DNA of 64,000 nt, from positions 1 to 64,000 of the forward strand of contig JASAND010008562.1 in the NCBI GenBank assembly GCA_030248195.1, given 5' to 3'. Position 1 is the stretch's first letter; the number at the start of each line of letters is the position of its first letter. Below the pieces are notes generated by a model. It searched no databases, was not told where the DNA came from, and saw only the letters and a list, made by a program, of their open reading frames with translations. Shown here one piece after another: positions 1 to 11,138 of the stretch. This DNA is from Trissonchulus latispiculum (lineage: Eukaryota > Nematoda > Enoplea > Enoplida > Ironidae). Position numbers and translations under genes: made by a program.

Positions 1-520
1 ACCTGTTTTCTAACCCCCAAAGTGTTTGAAGCTACAAATGTCACAGATTTTGTACGCCTGGGGCTTTTTCCTAGGACAAATTTTCTGGGTTTCGGGGGTA
101 CTTTGGGTGGGGGGACACCCCCCCGTTTGGAGGGAGGCGCATTTTTTTCCGAAAAATGCTGATAGACAAATAAAAATAAACACCTTAAGGTATCGTTCCC
201 TGCGAAACCGCAGCAAAGCCGAGCCCTTTTTATAAGTTAGCATGTTCTTGGCACATATTTAGGAACTGCAGGGAGGCACCCAAAAGCTCAGTGGGGTGGC
301 GTCCCACCCCCTTCATGTAAGAAATGTATCCTTAACAATGTAGTTTAGTTTTGTGTAGTTTTAGTTGACTACTAGGGTAATATTCATATTCACTTTTTCT
401 GGCTATTATTAGGTGTTCGAAACTACCTTACCTGACCAGTTTAGTGTTTTGTGTAGTTTTTTTAGTTGACTGGGAGTACAGGGGGTGGTTTTCAAATTCA
501 TTTTTTCTGGCTATTACTAG
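1..520. other. COPA intron, repeat-derived
   Basis: Non-coding DNA in front of the first visible COPA exon. It must be intronic because the exon at 521 starts in the middle of the COPA protein (the first WD repeats are missing). It holds a G/C-run palindrome around 105-130 of the same style as other C-run repeats in the window, and two similar stretches (about 335-415 and 440-520) that look like a short direct duplication ending in a TATTACTAG-type 3' splice site. No exon encoding the missing WD repeats was found here. Confidence 0.55.
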
Positions 521-3500
521 GCCTTCGGAAGAAGAGCGCTGCCCCCGGTCCGCGTGGAGGCGACAGTCATCGAACGACGCCGGGCATGGCCCAGACGGAG
601 CTGTTCGGTCAGCCGGATGCTGTGGTGAAGCACGTCCTGGAGGGTCACGATCGCGGCGTTAACTGGGTCATGTTTCATCCCAGTGTGCCCCTGATTGTGT
701 CCGGGGCTGATGATAGACAGGTACAGTAAGTGTCGAAGAGTATGTACGTCCCCATGGGCGTACCCAGGAGCGGGGTATTGGGGGTTGAACCCCCCTCCTT
801 TTGAGTTGCATTTTATTAATAGTCCATTACAAAATTGTAAATTTTTGTCAAACGTCTCCTTTTCGGTATATTTTTGTCAAAACCCCCTCGTTTTTGAAAT
901 CTTGGATACGCCCCTGTGTACGTCCGTACTTTTAGCATTTAGCATAAGTAGTCTACCATCATTCAAATAGCAATAATATGATAAATTTATATTTGGAATT
1001 TATGTTTTTTAATGTAATACGGTATTATTATTTTTCATTGGGAGAGGCGAAGTAATGATACACTTCAAAAATCTGATGATCTTAAAAAACTAATGAAAAG
1101 CGCTTGCGCTGCAGTCATTAGAGCAAAAGCGTTAGGCCGAAACAGGAGAAAGCCAATGGGCGCGATTGAGCGCGCTTACCCAGGGTGAACTATTCCCTAG
1201 AGCTCCATTGGCTTGGTTTTATTAAAAAGCCATGGAAAAGTATGATGATCCTGTGTTTGTGTTCCGTCTCTACGAGTTGTGTCTATACCTGCGCGGCATG
1301 TCTTAATTAACTTAAAATAATATTTACTATTCTGCTGGAAAAGGTATTGTCTAATTTGGCTGTTTCTGGACTTCTAATAGTTTTCTTTTTTTCGTTAATT
1401 TCTAGGTGAAAGTGTGGCGCTACAACGAGTCGAAGGCCTGGGAGATTGACACCTGTCGCGGTCACTACAACAATGTCAGCTGTGTCCTGTTTCATCCGCA
1501 CGCGGACATGATCCTATCCAATGGGGAGGATAAGTCCATTCGGGTCTGGGATGTCCAGAAACGGACCTGTATCTATACGTTTCGGCATGATCATGAGCGG
1601 TTTTGGGTTCTGGCTGCGCATCCCACCCTGAACCTGTTTGCGGCTGGTAAGGCTTTGTGGAGGATTTTCTGGTTGCTGTGTTTGTCAAATTTTTGTGGCT
1701 CTTAGGTTAGCATTATTTCGTCAGAATTTGTACTAATTTTTCAGTTTTTTTTCTGATTTTTTTATTTTCTAACTTTGTTTGGCGATGAAGGCTTCCTCCT
1801 TCCACTATGGACATATTTCAGCTTGTTGCCGGATATACATGTTTAGATTACGGATCTTGTTTCTGTCAGATATTTCTAAAACGATTTATTTTATGATATT
1901 TAACTTACACCATTTTGGCGAGTAAACTTTTGTTTTTGGGGGAGGGTGCCCGCTGCATAAAAGTACAATCAGAATACTTCGTAAACTATTTTTCTCGAAG
2001 GGAGGAGTTTTTACAAAAATATGGCATTTTTTGGCGTATTTTGAATGTTGAAACGCAAAACGTTCTCAAAAATAATTAGATTTAGGACAAAAATAGCCAT
2101 TTCTACGAAAAATCTGTTTGAAAATATCTACGAGAACATGTTTGAAAATTTGCCTGTTTTTGTCGAAAATTTGAGCACCCATTAAATTTCGGGGGGGGGG
2201 TGGAAGCAAAAATTCCGGAAGAGGGAAGGGTTATTTCGAAGTGCGAGGGAAGGAAGGTCAATTTAGGTCAAAAATGTAGGTTTGCGTAATTCGACTGGTT
2301 TTTTGTTTGTGATTCAGGTCACGATGCCGGCATGATGATTTTCAAGATTGAACGAGAACGGCCTGCCTTTGCCGTTCACCAAAACTTCCTGTTCTACGTC
2401 AAAGAGGGTCAACTGCGTCGACTGGATTTCACTACGTCCAAAGACGTGGGTATTATGAAGGTTCGAACGCTGCGCAATGTCAGTCCCTACTCTCTGTCCT
2501 ATAATCCGGCAGAGAATGCTGTACTGTTGCTGACACGCACACCGCCACAGCTGGAAAACAGTACCTATGATCTGTATATGATGCCTAGGTATGTTTTTAC
2601 TACATATGTGTATCTAGTACCAGTGTGTATGTATCTATACTCTGTCTATTTGGGGAAGTGAAGATAGCATGAAGCTTTTGCCGCCTGAAATGTGTGTAAA
2701 GGATAACTATTAACATAGGAGATTCTGGTGTTTTTGTGTTATGCCGACCTCTTTTTACATTTTCGTGTATATACTGTATGTAGCGTAAACTAAAAATTTG
2801 ATCAAGATTTCATCAAGATCCTTTGGCTGTTCCCTAATGAAGGATTAAGGTGCTGCGAACGGCAAGCTTCCTTAGTTTGGTTTTTAATTTTGAATTAAGA
2901 ATTTTGTTACGACCGCCTCTATTGTAAAGTAGAGTTGAATCTATTGTCTAGAAGAGCATGGATTTCTGTATTTACTTTACAATTTCATGCTACTGAGTTT
3001 GGGCTGTTGTACTTCGCACTTGACTGAAATTTGTGTATGACTTCGCCCCCCCCCCACATTTCCTCAAAATTCTTTTGAATCCTTAGAAGGCAAATATTTA
3101 ACATAAATATTTTAGGTACTTTCATATTTTTAGTGTCAATTTTTATGCTAGTGCTTATGTTAAGTTTTTGTTTTAGAGGTGAAATATTTAAGATAAATAT
3201 TTTAGGTCTATACTTTCGGATTTTTTACTGTTTAGTTTTATGTTAGTGCTGCTTATGTTTGGTTTTTTGGTTTTTTGTTTTTCAGAGGTGATACCGGGGA
3301 CGCCGGTGAAACGACGATGGAAGGACGTCGCAGTCCCGGCCTATCGGTCATCTGGGTGGCCAGGAATCGGTTTGCCGTGATGGATCGGTCACACAATCTG
3401 ATGATTAAAAATCTCAAAAATGAGGTCACCAAAAAAGTTGAAGGTTGGTTGCGCCCAGTTTTTTTGTGTGGGTTGTGGTTGACCTTTGGTTGTTCCTTTC

Positions 3501-6500
3501 AGTTTGAATTTTTTCTGGGCTTATTCTAGGTGGTGGGGGGGGTGGTGGGACCCCATAAACACCCTTCCCCCAAAATCGTTCCCACTAAAAATCCCCCAAA
3601 AAAAGTGGGCTCCCCTTTTGGTACCAACTTTTGCCCTGAAAAAATCGTTCAGAAGGCCAACTTTTTCAAAAAATTTCCGGCTTCGCCGGAGCTTTTTAGT
3701 CGGGTTTTGCCTATTTAAGCACTAAATCCGCTTACTTTTAGGATTACTATAAAAATAGCGCAATTTTTAGCATGTTTTTAGAAAAAGTTTGAAAAATTTT
3801 CGCCCGCCCAAGAGTGACTCCCGAGCCCCCCCCCCAAAGAGTCCCCTCAAGAAAAATTCCCTAGAATAAGCCCAGTTTTCTATGCTGATTTCTCTGCCTT
3901 TGCTGTTGTCGACTGTCATATTTCATAGTATATATGGCTGTCCCTCTATATTGTATTGGTTTATTTGGGTTCCACGGTGACTTTTGAAATACAGGAGTTG
4001 ATTAAACTGGGCTGTTTCTAGGCGAAAAAAGTGGGGACCCAAATTGGCCGAAATTAGGCCCAAATAAGGTGGAAGTTGGCCTAAAAATGCTAATCATGCG
4101 GTACATAGCCTGTTTTCAACTTTTACACTGTGATAACGCTAAAAAGTGGTCAAAACTGAAGTTTTAGCAACAAAATAGACGTTTTATGGTCAAACAATGC
4201 TGGCGAAGCCGGAGGGAAGCGTTTTTAAAATTTTGACCAAAAATCCTTAAAATTTGGCATTTTCTGCAATCCTTATAGTGTGTGGGAGGAAGCCCAAAAA
4301 TGTAGGGGAGGAAAATCGGAAAAACCTAATCGGTAAAGCCCAGAGGCCTATAAAAGCACCACCCATAAAACTTGCTAAGCATTTATCTGTTCTAGTCTTT
4401 TTTTGCTATAATAGGCAGGCAATTGTATATACTTTAAATAGTCCTTTAAATCCGCTCTAAATAGTGGATTGTGTTGTTGTGATATTGTTTCTTCTTGATT
4501 CTTCTTCTTGATATTGTTTACCATTAATTTCTTCTTGCCCTTGAAAATTATTGTTTTTGCCTTTTTTTGGCGTTTTGGATTCTGTAGTTCTTGACCTAAA
4601 TTGATTGTTTCGGCCTTTTTTCTGCTTTTTTGGATTCTGTAATTTTTTCTTCTGTTTTTTTCAGGCGTCCCTACCTGTGAGGACATCTTCTATGCTGGCA
4701 CAGGCATGCTGCTGCTGAAAACCCCGGACAGCCTCATCCTGTACGATGTGCAGCAAAAACGCCAGATTGCCACGGTTCGCGCGGCCAAGGTCAAATATGT
4801 GATCTGGTCTGCGGATATGAGCCATGCAGCGCTGCTGTCCAAGCATACCGTAACTCTGATTACCCGTAAGATGAAGGTCCTCTGTTCGGTACATGAGAGT
4901 GTTCGGGTTAAGTCGGGCGCTTGGGATGAAAGCGGAGTCTTCATCTATACGACCAGTAATCATATTAAGTTTGCCCTGACGGCCGGGGATTATGGTATCA
5001 TTCGCACGCTGGATGTGCCGATCTATATTGCCTCCGTGAAAGGAGGGACGGTCTATTGTCTAAATCGTGATGCCCAGCCGCAGATACTGAATATTGATCC
5101 GACGGAGTATCGATTTAAGCTGGCACTGATCAATCGGTATGTGATAATTGTTTTGAATTTTTCGGTTTTTTCTAATTTTTAAGTTTAGAATTTTTAGTGT
5201 ATTTTTACTCTGCCATTTTTGCTCTGTCTTGTGTGAACTATGCGCGTCTTTCTGTTTTGTAGAGGACAGTGCAGAGTTAGAGTAGTAGTATCCTGATTAA
5301 AGCAGCCTTTCTGTCGCTTTTCCCATTTCCCATATATTTTTACTGAAATACCCTGAAGTATATATCAAAAAAAGTTTCCATAAATTTCGCCCTCCCTTGT
5401 AATCCGTTGAAAATGTGCAAAATTTTACCCTTTTTTAAGTTGTACAGAACTGGCTTATTTTTAGGCCAAACTTTAGGCCAAACCTAACAGTTTCTGCCGT
5501 TTTTTCCTTTTATTGCACTGTATTGCATTGTATGTTGTTTCCAGTCGCTACGATGAAGTCCTTCATATGGTTCGTAACAGTAAACTGGTCGGTCAGTCTA
5601 TCATTGCCTATCTACAGAAGAAGGGCTACCCGGAGATTGCCCTCCATTTTGTCAAGGACGAGAAGACCCGCTTCGGTCTGGCCTTGGAGTGTGGCAACCT
5701 GGAAATTGCCGTGGAAGCGGCCCGCGCCCTTGACGACAAGGCTTGCTGGAATGCACTAGGTGGGTGCCAAAATACAGTAATAGGATAAAAATTTTTAAAC
5801 TGGACTAATTTCAATATATGTTTGTAATATAAAATTTTTGTTACTGATGGTCATAAATGTTTAATTATTTATTTGGTGTCTCGATAATTCGTAATTACTT
5901 GGGGGGGAAGGAGTACTTGTCACCTTCTTCTGGGCGTTTTGTTCGTCTTTTTACTTGACGGATTAGCATTCACTCCACCAAGTAAATGAATATTTTCAGA
6001 TACGGAAAATTAAATAGTGCGATCAGTATGTTTAGGGAGGTATTTTATTAGCCAACAAAATTAATGTCGGCAAGGATTTATTGCTTATATGTTAATGTGT
6101 ATAGCTTCGTTTCTGTTTGCTGTTTTTAATTTTTTATAATTGTTTTTATTTTTTATAACATGTTGTTTTTAGGCGAGGCAGCCCTAATGCAGGGCAATCA
6201 TCAGGTGGTAGAAATTGCCTACCAGCGAACCAAGAATTTCGACAAACTCACCTTTCTCTACCTGATCACTGGGAATCTGGAAAAGCTACGGAAAATGATG
6301 AAAATTGCCGAAATCCGAAAGGATCTGTCCGGTCATTATCAGACAGCCCTCCTGTTGGGTGATGTGGCCGAGCGAATTTCTATCCTAAAAAATTGTGGTC
6401 AACTTTCCCTGGCCTATCTAACGGCAGCCACTCACGGCCTGTCGGAGCAAGCCGAGGAAATTGGAGCCCTGTTGAAGGAAGCTGGGCAGCCCCTGCCGCC

Positions 6501-8718
6501 TATTGATCCGCAGGTAATAGATTTTCGGGGGGGGGGGGGGGGGTTGCGGATGAGAATATTCTGATTGGTTGAATGATTTTCGGTACTTTTAGTCTCCGTA
6601 CGTAGGTAAGGCGGAACCAAACTTTATGCTATAAATTATATGTAGTTTGTGAACAGGTAGACTTTGTCTACGTCTGTGTTGATCTGAGCCAGCTTGTTCT
6701 ACGAATTTATTCATTTTGACATTTGGAGTAAGTTACGTCCTCTAAAAGTATGGGGCCACAAATTGGCCGTAACTTATTGAGAATTTGGCCTGTGCGATTT
6801 TATCACGATAAGTTTGGCTCCAGAAGGAACAAGCGTTTTTGAGAGTTGCAGGAGCAAGCCCAGTTAATTAACGCACAGAAGTTATAACAAAATGCCATGG
6901 ATACACCAATTGTCATTACCTGTGGCGATTTTGACTTTTTGTTTATCTTTAATTTATTATTTATTTTTTAGTTATAATTCATTTGTTTATAGGCTACCCT
7001 GCTGCGGCCGCCACCACCCATACTGCCCTGTGAAGAGAACTGGCCCCTGTTGGCCGTTTCCAAGGGCCTATTTGATGCCCCCGCAGTGGGAGGCGCCAAA
7101 GGGGGCGGTGCCGCGGCGAAAGCTGGGGCAGCCGCGGACGTGGATATCGGAGAGGCTGGAGAGGCTTGGGGCGAGGAAGGCGACCTGCTACTGGACGAAG
7201 ACGGAGTCCCCATCGAGGGGGGTCTGGGTGGTGATGAGGATTTGCTGGAAGGGGGTCAGGGACCCACAGGGGAAGAGGGTGAAGGTTGGGAGGCAGATGA
7301 GCTGGAACTGCCCCCGGATTTGGATCTGGGGAGCCCGGGGGCCAAGCCGGGGGGCGAGGAACCAGGGTTTTATGCTGCCCCCGCGCGGGGCGTACCGCCC
7401 ACCCAGCACTGGGTGGTTAACTCTCAACTGCCCGTTGATCATATTTTGGCGGGCAGTTTTGAGAGTGCCTTCAGGCTGCTGCATAACCAGATTGGAGTGG
7501 TCCGATTTGAGCCGTTGAAACCGGTTTTCATGCTGACCCTGGGCCGGTCTAGGGTTGCCTATCGTGGCCTGCCCAATCTAACCGGGACCTTTGCCTACCC
7601 CCTGCGGAATTGGAAGGATGCCGGTCCTAAGGGGGGCCTGCCGGCCGTTGGCCTACACCTTAACGATCTGGTACAACGGCTGCAGATGTGTTATCAGTTG
7701 ACCACTCAAGGTAAAGCTTGCCATAATCCTTTACAAAGCTAGGTGTGTTTAGGTATTTTATTGTTGTCCAGAAGTTTTGAATTTGCGCTACGTTACGTTA
7801 GTGTTTTCTCAACCCTTTTTTACATCAATTGTAAATTTGTGTTGAGAGAATGTTTTCAAAATCCTAATACCTGGCTGGTTCGCTTTACTTGATCTGCTGT
7901 TAGCCTACCTGCGTAATGTTGTCAGTCACTTCTTTACTGACAACAGCGGCAACGAACAAGATATTATGTTTTTTGAAATAACCCTCTCTCTATAGCTTCA
8001 AAGTCAAATTCAGATGATTTGAAATTCAGTTTTTTATTTCTCATCTTTCTCTTCTCTTGTGAATTTTTATGTAAATGCTTTCATATAATTCTTGTTTCTA
8101 GGCAAATTCACCGAAGCCGTCGTTCGATTTCGTCAGCTCCTCCTAAGCATTCCACTGCTCGTTGTCGACTCGAAACAGGAAATTGTGGAAGCCCAACAGT
8201 TGTTGGAGATCTGCAAGGAATACATCCAGGGCCTCAGTATGGAGCTGGCCCGTAAAGAGTTACCCAAGGCCAGCCTAGACGAGCAGCGCCGAATCTGCGA
8301 AATGGCCGCCTATTTCACACATTGCCAGCTGCAGCCCATTCATCAAATCCTGACCCTACGCACGGCCGTTAACCTGATGTTTAAGCTGAAACAGCTGAAA
8401 ACCGCCGGCTCCCTGTGCCGTCGGCTGCTAGAGCTGGGACCGAAACCGGAAATTTCGGCCCAGATTCGTAAGGTTCTGGCTGTCTGTGAAAAAGATGCCC
8501 AAGATGCCCATCAACTGCTCTATGATGAGTTTAATCCGTTCTCGCTATGTGCGGCCTCTTGGCGCCCCATTTATCGGGGTAAGCCGATGGTACAGTGCCC
8601 CTTCTGTACGGCGGCCTATGTGCCTGACTACCAGGGTCAGGTCTGTAGGGTCTGTGAGGTGTCTGAGATCGGGAAAGACTGTATTGGACTGCGAATTAGT
8701 GCTTCGCAGTTTCGTTAG
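521..8718 (+). CDS. COPA: Coatomer subunit alpha (alpha-COP), 5' partial
   Basis: Large subunit of the COPI coat, which acts on Golgi-to-ER and intra-Golgi vesicles. Exons read: 521-720, 1406-1646, 2318-2588, 3286-3443, 4665-5136, 5545-5759, 6173-6513, 6993-7710, 8102-8718; all junctions are GT-AG and phases agree, giving about 1077 residues plus stop. The first exons show WD40 blades ([32 protein letters not shown]), followed by the coatomer WD-associated region ([32 protein letters not shown]), the alpha-solenoid ([41 protein letters not shown]), a Gly/Glu-rich acidic linker (about 7080-7340) and the C-terminal COPI domain ([24 protein letters not shown], ending [10 protein letters not shown]). 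Compared with the ~1230-residue family length, about 200 N-terminal residues lie upstream of the window. Two CxxC pairs near the C-terminus (codons at 8596-8607 and 8644-8655) suggest a zinc site. Exons are clearly GC-richer than the introns. Confidence 0.97.
3515..3875. mobile_element. MITE with 16-bp perfect TIRs in COPA intron
   Basis: Begins CTGGGCTTATTCTAGG and ends with the exact reverse complement CCTAGAATAAGCCCAG; TTTT on both sides may be the target duplication. The interior has G/C runs and a TTCCGGCTTCGCCGGA hairpin (about 3675-3690). It carries no coding capacity that I can support. It lies in the intron between COPA exons 3286-3443 and 4665-5136. Confidence 0.7.
4007..4120. repeat. 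Fragment related to the CTGGGC-end MITE
   Basis: Starts CTGGGCTGTTTCTAGGC, close to the terminus of the element at 3515, and continues with a G-rich block and words such as AAATTGGCCG. A similar block with AAATTGGCCGTAACTT occurs at about 6750-6863 and ends AAGCCCAG, in a later COPA intron. Full element limits are not resolved. Confidence 0.4.
6735..6863. repeat. CTGGGC-end MITE fragment in a COPA intron
   Basis: Contains GGGGCCACAAATTGGCCGTAA and ends AAGCCCAG, matching the block at 4007-4120 in inverted/terminal arrangement. Presumably a right-end remnant of the same MITE group; no left end was found nearby. Confidence 0.35.
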
Positions 8719-10139
8719 GATTTCGGATTCTCGGATTTTGACGTTTCGGTTTTTTTCGGATTTTAGGTTATTTTTCTGTTGTTGGGGTTTCCATGTGGGG
8801 CCCCCTTTTCCTTGAAGACTTTTCTTTCAATTCTTGAATGTGGATACTTAGAAATGTGGTTTTCAAGTTTTTGGACTTGCGTATACATATTATGCTATAG
8901 GTTTTAACACTTCATAATTTATAATTGAACGTATTTAATTATTTTGTTGAATGTTCCGTGTTTATGTTCTGTGTTTATATTTCCATTCCATGAATAACTG
9001 GATGCTAGCAAGTAACAGAAAATACGACAGTTTGATTGTTGTTAACGGAAATAGACTGAAATATTTTTTGCAGATTGTTTTGTATTAATTTTTGTCTTAG
9101 TTTTCTTATGAACGGAAAAACGAAAGAAAATCCTAAAGAAGAACGATGACGTATTTTCCGGGACCTGTGATATCGCAGTCTTTATATTTATTCTATGTAA
9201 TTATGATAGCGGTTGTTGCTTTGCGTTTTTGACCAACTTGTGGGAAATCTGTGTGTCCGTAATTTAAATTTCAGTTTCGGATTTCATTTTTCCTTTTCGC
9301 TATTTCAGCATTTATTTAATTTGAAATTCTCCTGCGACCCGTTCCTTTGTACGATACGTGAATTGATGTTTTACTGGAATTTTGTGGTTTTCTCTCTTCT
9401 GAATGTGTTTATTTAAAGCGAGAACGCGTGGATATGTTGAGAAAGTTTTTTGTTTTCGTTTTCACTTTTCTAATCCAACCTTTTCGCATTCTTTTTGCTT
9501 AACCTATTGTGTATGCGACTGTGACTTTCTGTACTACGTACGTGCCTCTTCAGTATATTTATTCAAGTTTGCAATTTTTCAGATACTAAAGAAGTAATTG
9601 TTCTTAATTATTTATGTGTCAGCATTGTTAAGTTTTTCGTTTTCGTTAATTTAGTGAAATTTTTTGTTCTTGTCGTAGAATAGGTAAGGTACGTGAAAGT
9701 TTTCGCTTCTGAAAATATCCGATGTTTGGCAGTATAGAACTTTATTCCAATTCGTAATAATTACATGTCGTAATGTTGTGGTTTTTTGGTTTCAAGCCAA
9801 GTCTCGTTGATGTAACGTAATTGTTGCTGTTTAAATTTTATTGATATTTGTGAACATTTGAGTAAAACATTATCGGAATTCTTCTCATTAAAAGGTTACT
9901 GGGCTGTCTTTTCAGTGTTTGTAGCTTTTAGGCATTTCTAATGTAATTTATTTATGCATAGGTATTCGTGGGTGCTCCGAAGTGGTGGCAACTGTTAATA
10001 GATTTTGATTGGTAATTTTGGATAGATTTAACGTTTGTCGATTGCTATAGTTAGTAGAGATTTTTTGCCGGGTTTACAACGAATTTTAACATAGTCAAAA
10101 ACTCGTGTACACACTGAATCAAAATGATTAGCATATTAT

Positions 10140-10265
10140 TAGGAGATCAGAGGTAGCTAGTCGCTACAGTACCTACGACCCTGAAAATTCAAACCGGAGG
10201 TGAAGAGCGAACTCGCAACCTTCGATTAGCTAGACCGACGCTCTACTAATTGAGCCACTCACAGG
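10140..10265 (-). repeat. tRNA-derived SINE
   Basis: Read on the minus strand it shows a pol III A-box-like TGGCTCAATTAGTAGAGC (10240-10257) and a B-box-like GGTTGCGAGTTCGCTC (10205-10220), spaced as in a tRNA, followed by a tail with CCTCCGG.../GGGTCGTAGGTACTGTAGC. The tail is similar to that of the SINEs at 10730 and 38705, so this is a dispersed family and not a working tRNA gene. Confidence 0.6.
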
Positions 10266-10729
10266 AAGGCATGCTCTCCCCTTTTGTTGGTGGGCATCGC
10301 CAGGAGAGGGAGTCCCCAAGCAGGCTAAGATTGGCTGATCCTATTTCGTTTGGCTATCCCCCCCACGAGGAGCCTGTTTGGAATAATGTAGAAACTGCCG
10401 TATAAATTAAATAATTTCTTTTCCCGAGCAGGATTAAAAGAAACCGTTCATATTAACTCGCCTGCGGAGTTAAAATTGTTTAACTCTACTCTGTTGCTCG
10501 CCCGCGAAAAGTTCCTAGGTGATTGTGGTGTTGCAATTATCGTCTAATGAGGAGGGGGGACATTAATAAATCTTGTGGGTTTTTGGTGTAGGAATTGTTC
10601 CAACATCCATGGCGGCACTCTTGAGCAGTGCATGTTTGTCGTTGACGAGCTGAGTTGTTGGTGATGATGGGATGGTTATCTCTGTGGCTCAATTTCAGTT
10701 AGGTCATGTGATAGAATTGAAAGAAATAA

Positions 10730-10890
10730 TTGCCACTGCAGCACCTCCGACCCGAACAATTTGGGCCAGCAGTGGGGATCGAACCCACAACTCACAACCT
10801 TTGGCGATCTAGTCTAACGCTCTACCGGTTTGGCCTCCCAGGCACAATCGAACCAAGCTTAAGTTTGAGTTCGTTCTTAAACTGCAGCGG
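10730..10890 (-). repeat. tRNA-derived SINE
   Basis: On the minus strand: A-box-like GGCCAAACCGGTAGAGC (10819-10835) and a near-perfect B box GGGTTCGATCCCC (10774-10786), then a body with TCGGGTCGGAGGTGCTGCAG. The flank ACCAAGCTTAAGTTTGAGTT (about 10851-10870) recurs beside the SINE at 38705, so the repeat unit extends past the tRNA head. Confidence 0.65.
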
Positions 10891-11138
10891 CGATTTTTCT
10901 AGAAATGTGGCTCCGCCTAAGCTAGACAGCTACACGGTATATACATATATACACGAAAGATTGCTTAATTCCCGCTGGAGCCTCTTTATTTAGGCGTTTG
11001 GGGGAATGGCTTTATTTCATTATGTTAACAAGTTGAAACTATTTAGCATCAGTAAACTTGTGCAATGACTGACTAGTGCCCAGTTCCAAACAGTTTTACC
11101 CACTACGATGCATATACATTGTTTGGTATTTTCAGAAG

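Larger units (their letters stand above)
8719..11138. other. Intergenic region between COPA and the HMT gene
   Basis: A+T-rich. I see no conserved coding sequence. It contains the COPA 3' UTR (no clear AATAAA close to the stop), two tRNA-derived SINEs on the minus strand (separately listed) and presumably the promoter of the next gene. The sequence TATTTTCAG just before the ATG at 11139 could be a 3' splice site, so a 5' UTR exon may lie in this stretch. Confidence 0.5.

Noticed and set aside
7188..7484. Minus-strand frame in COPA exon 8
   Set aside because: Antisense shadow of the Gly/Glu-rich linker.
6892..7518. 208-codon plus-strand frame overlapping COPA
   Set aside because: Shadow of the GC-rich COPA exon 6993-7710 in another frame; the COPA frame carries the conserved protein.
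10205..10257. Candidate functional tRNA gene
   Set aside because: A and B boxes are present but the stems do not pair well and the sequence continues into a repeated SINE body.
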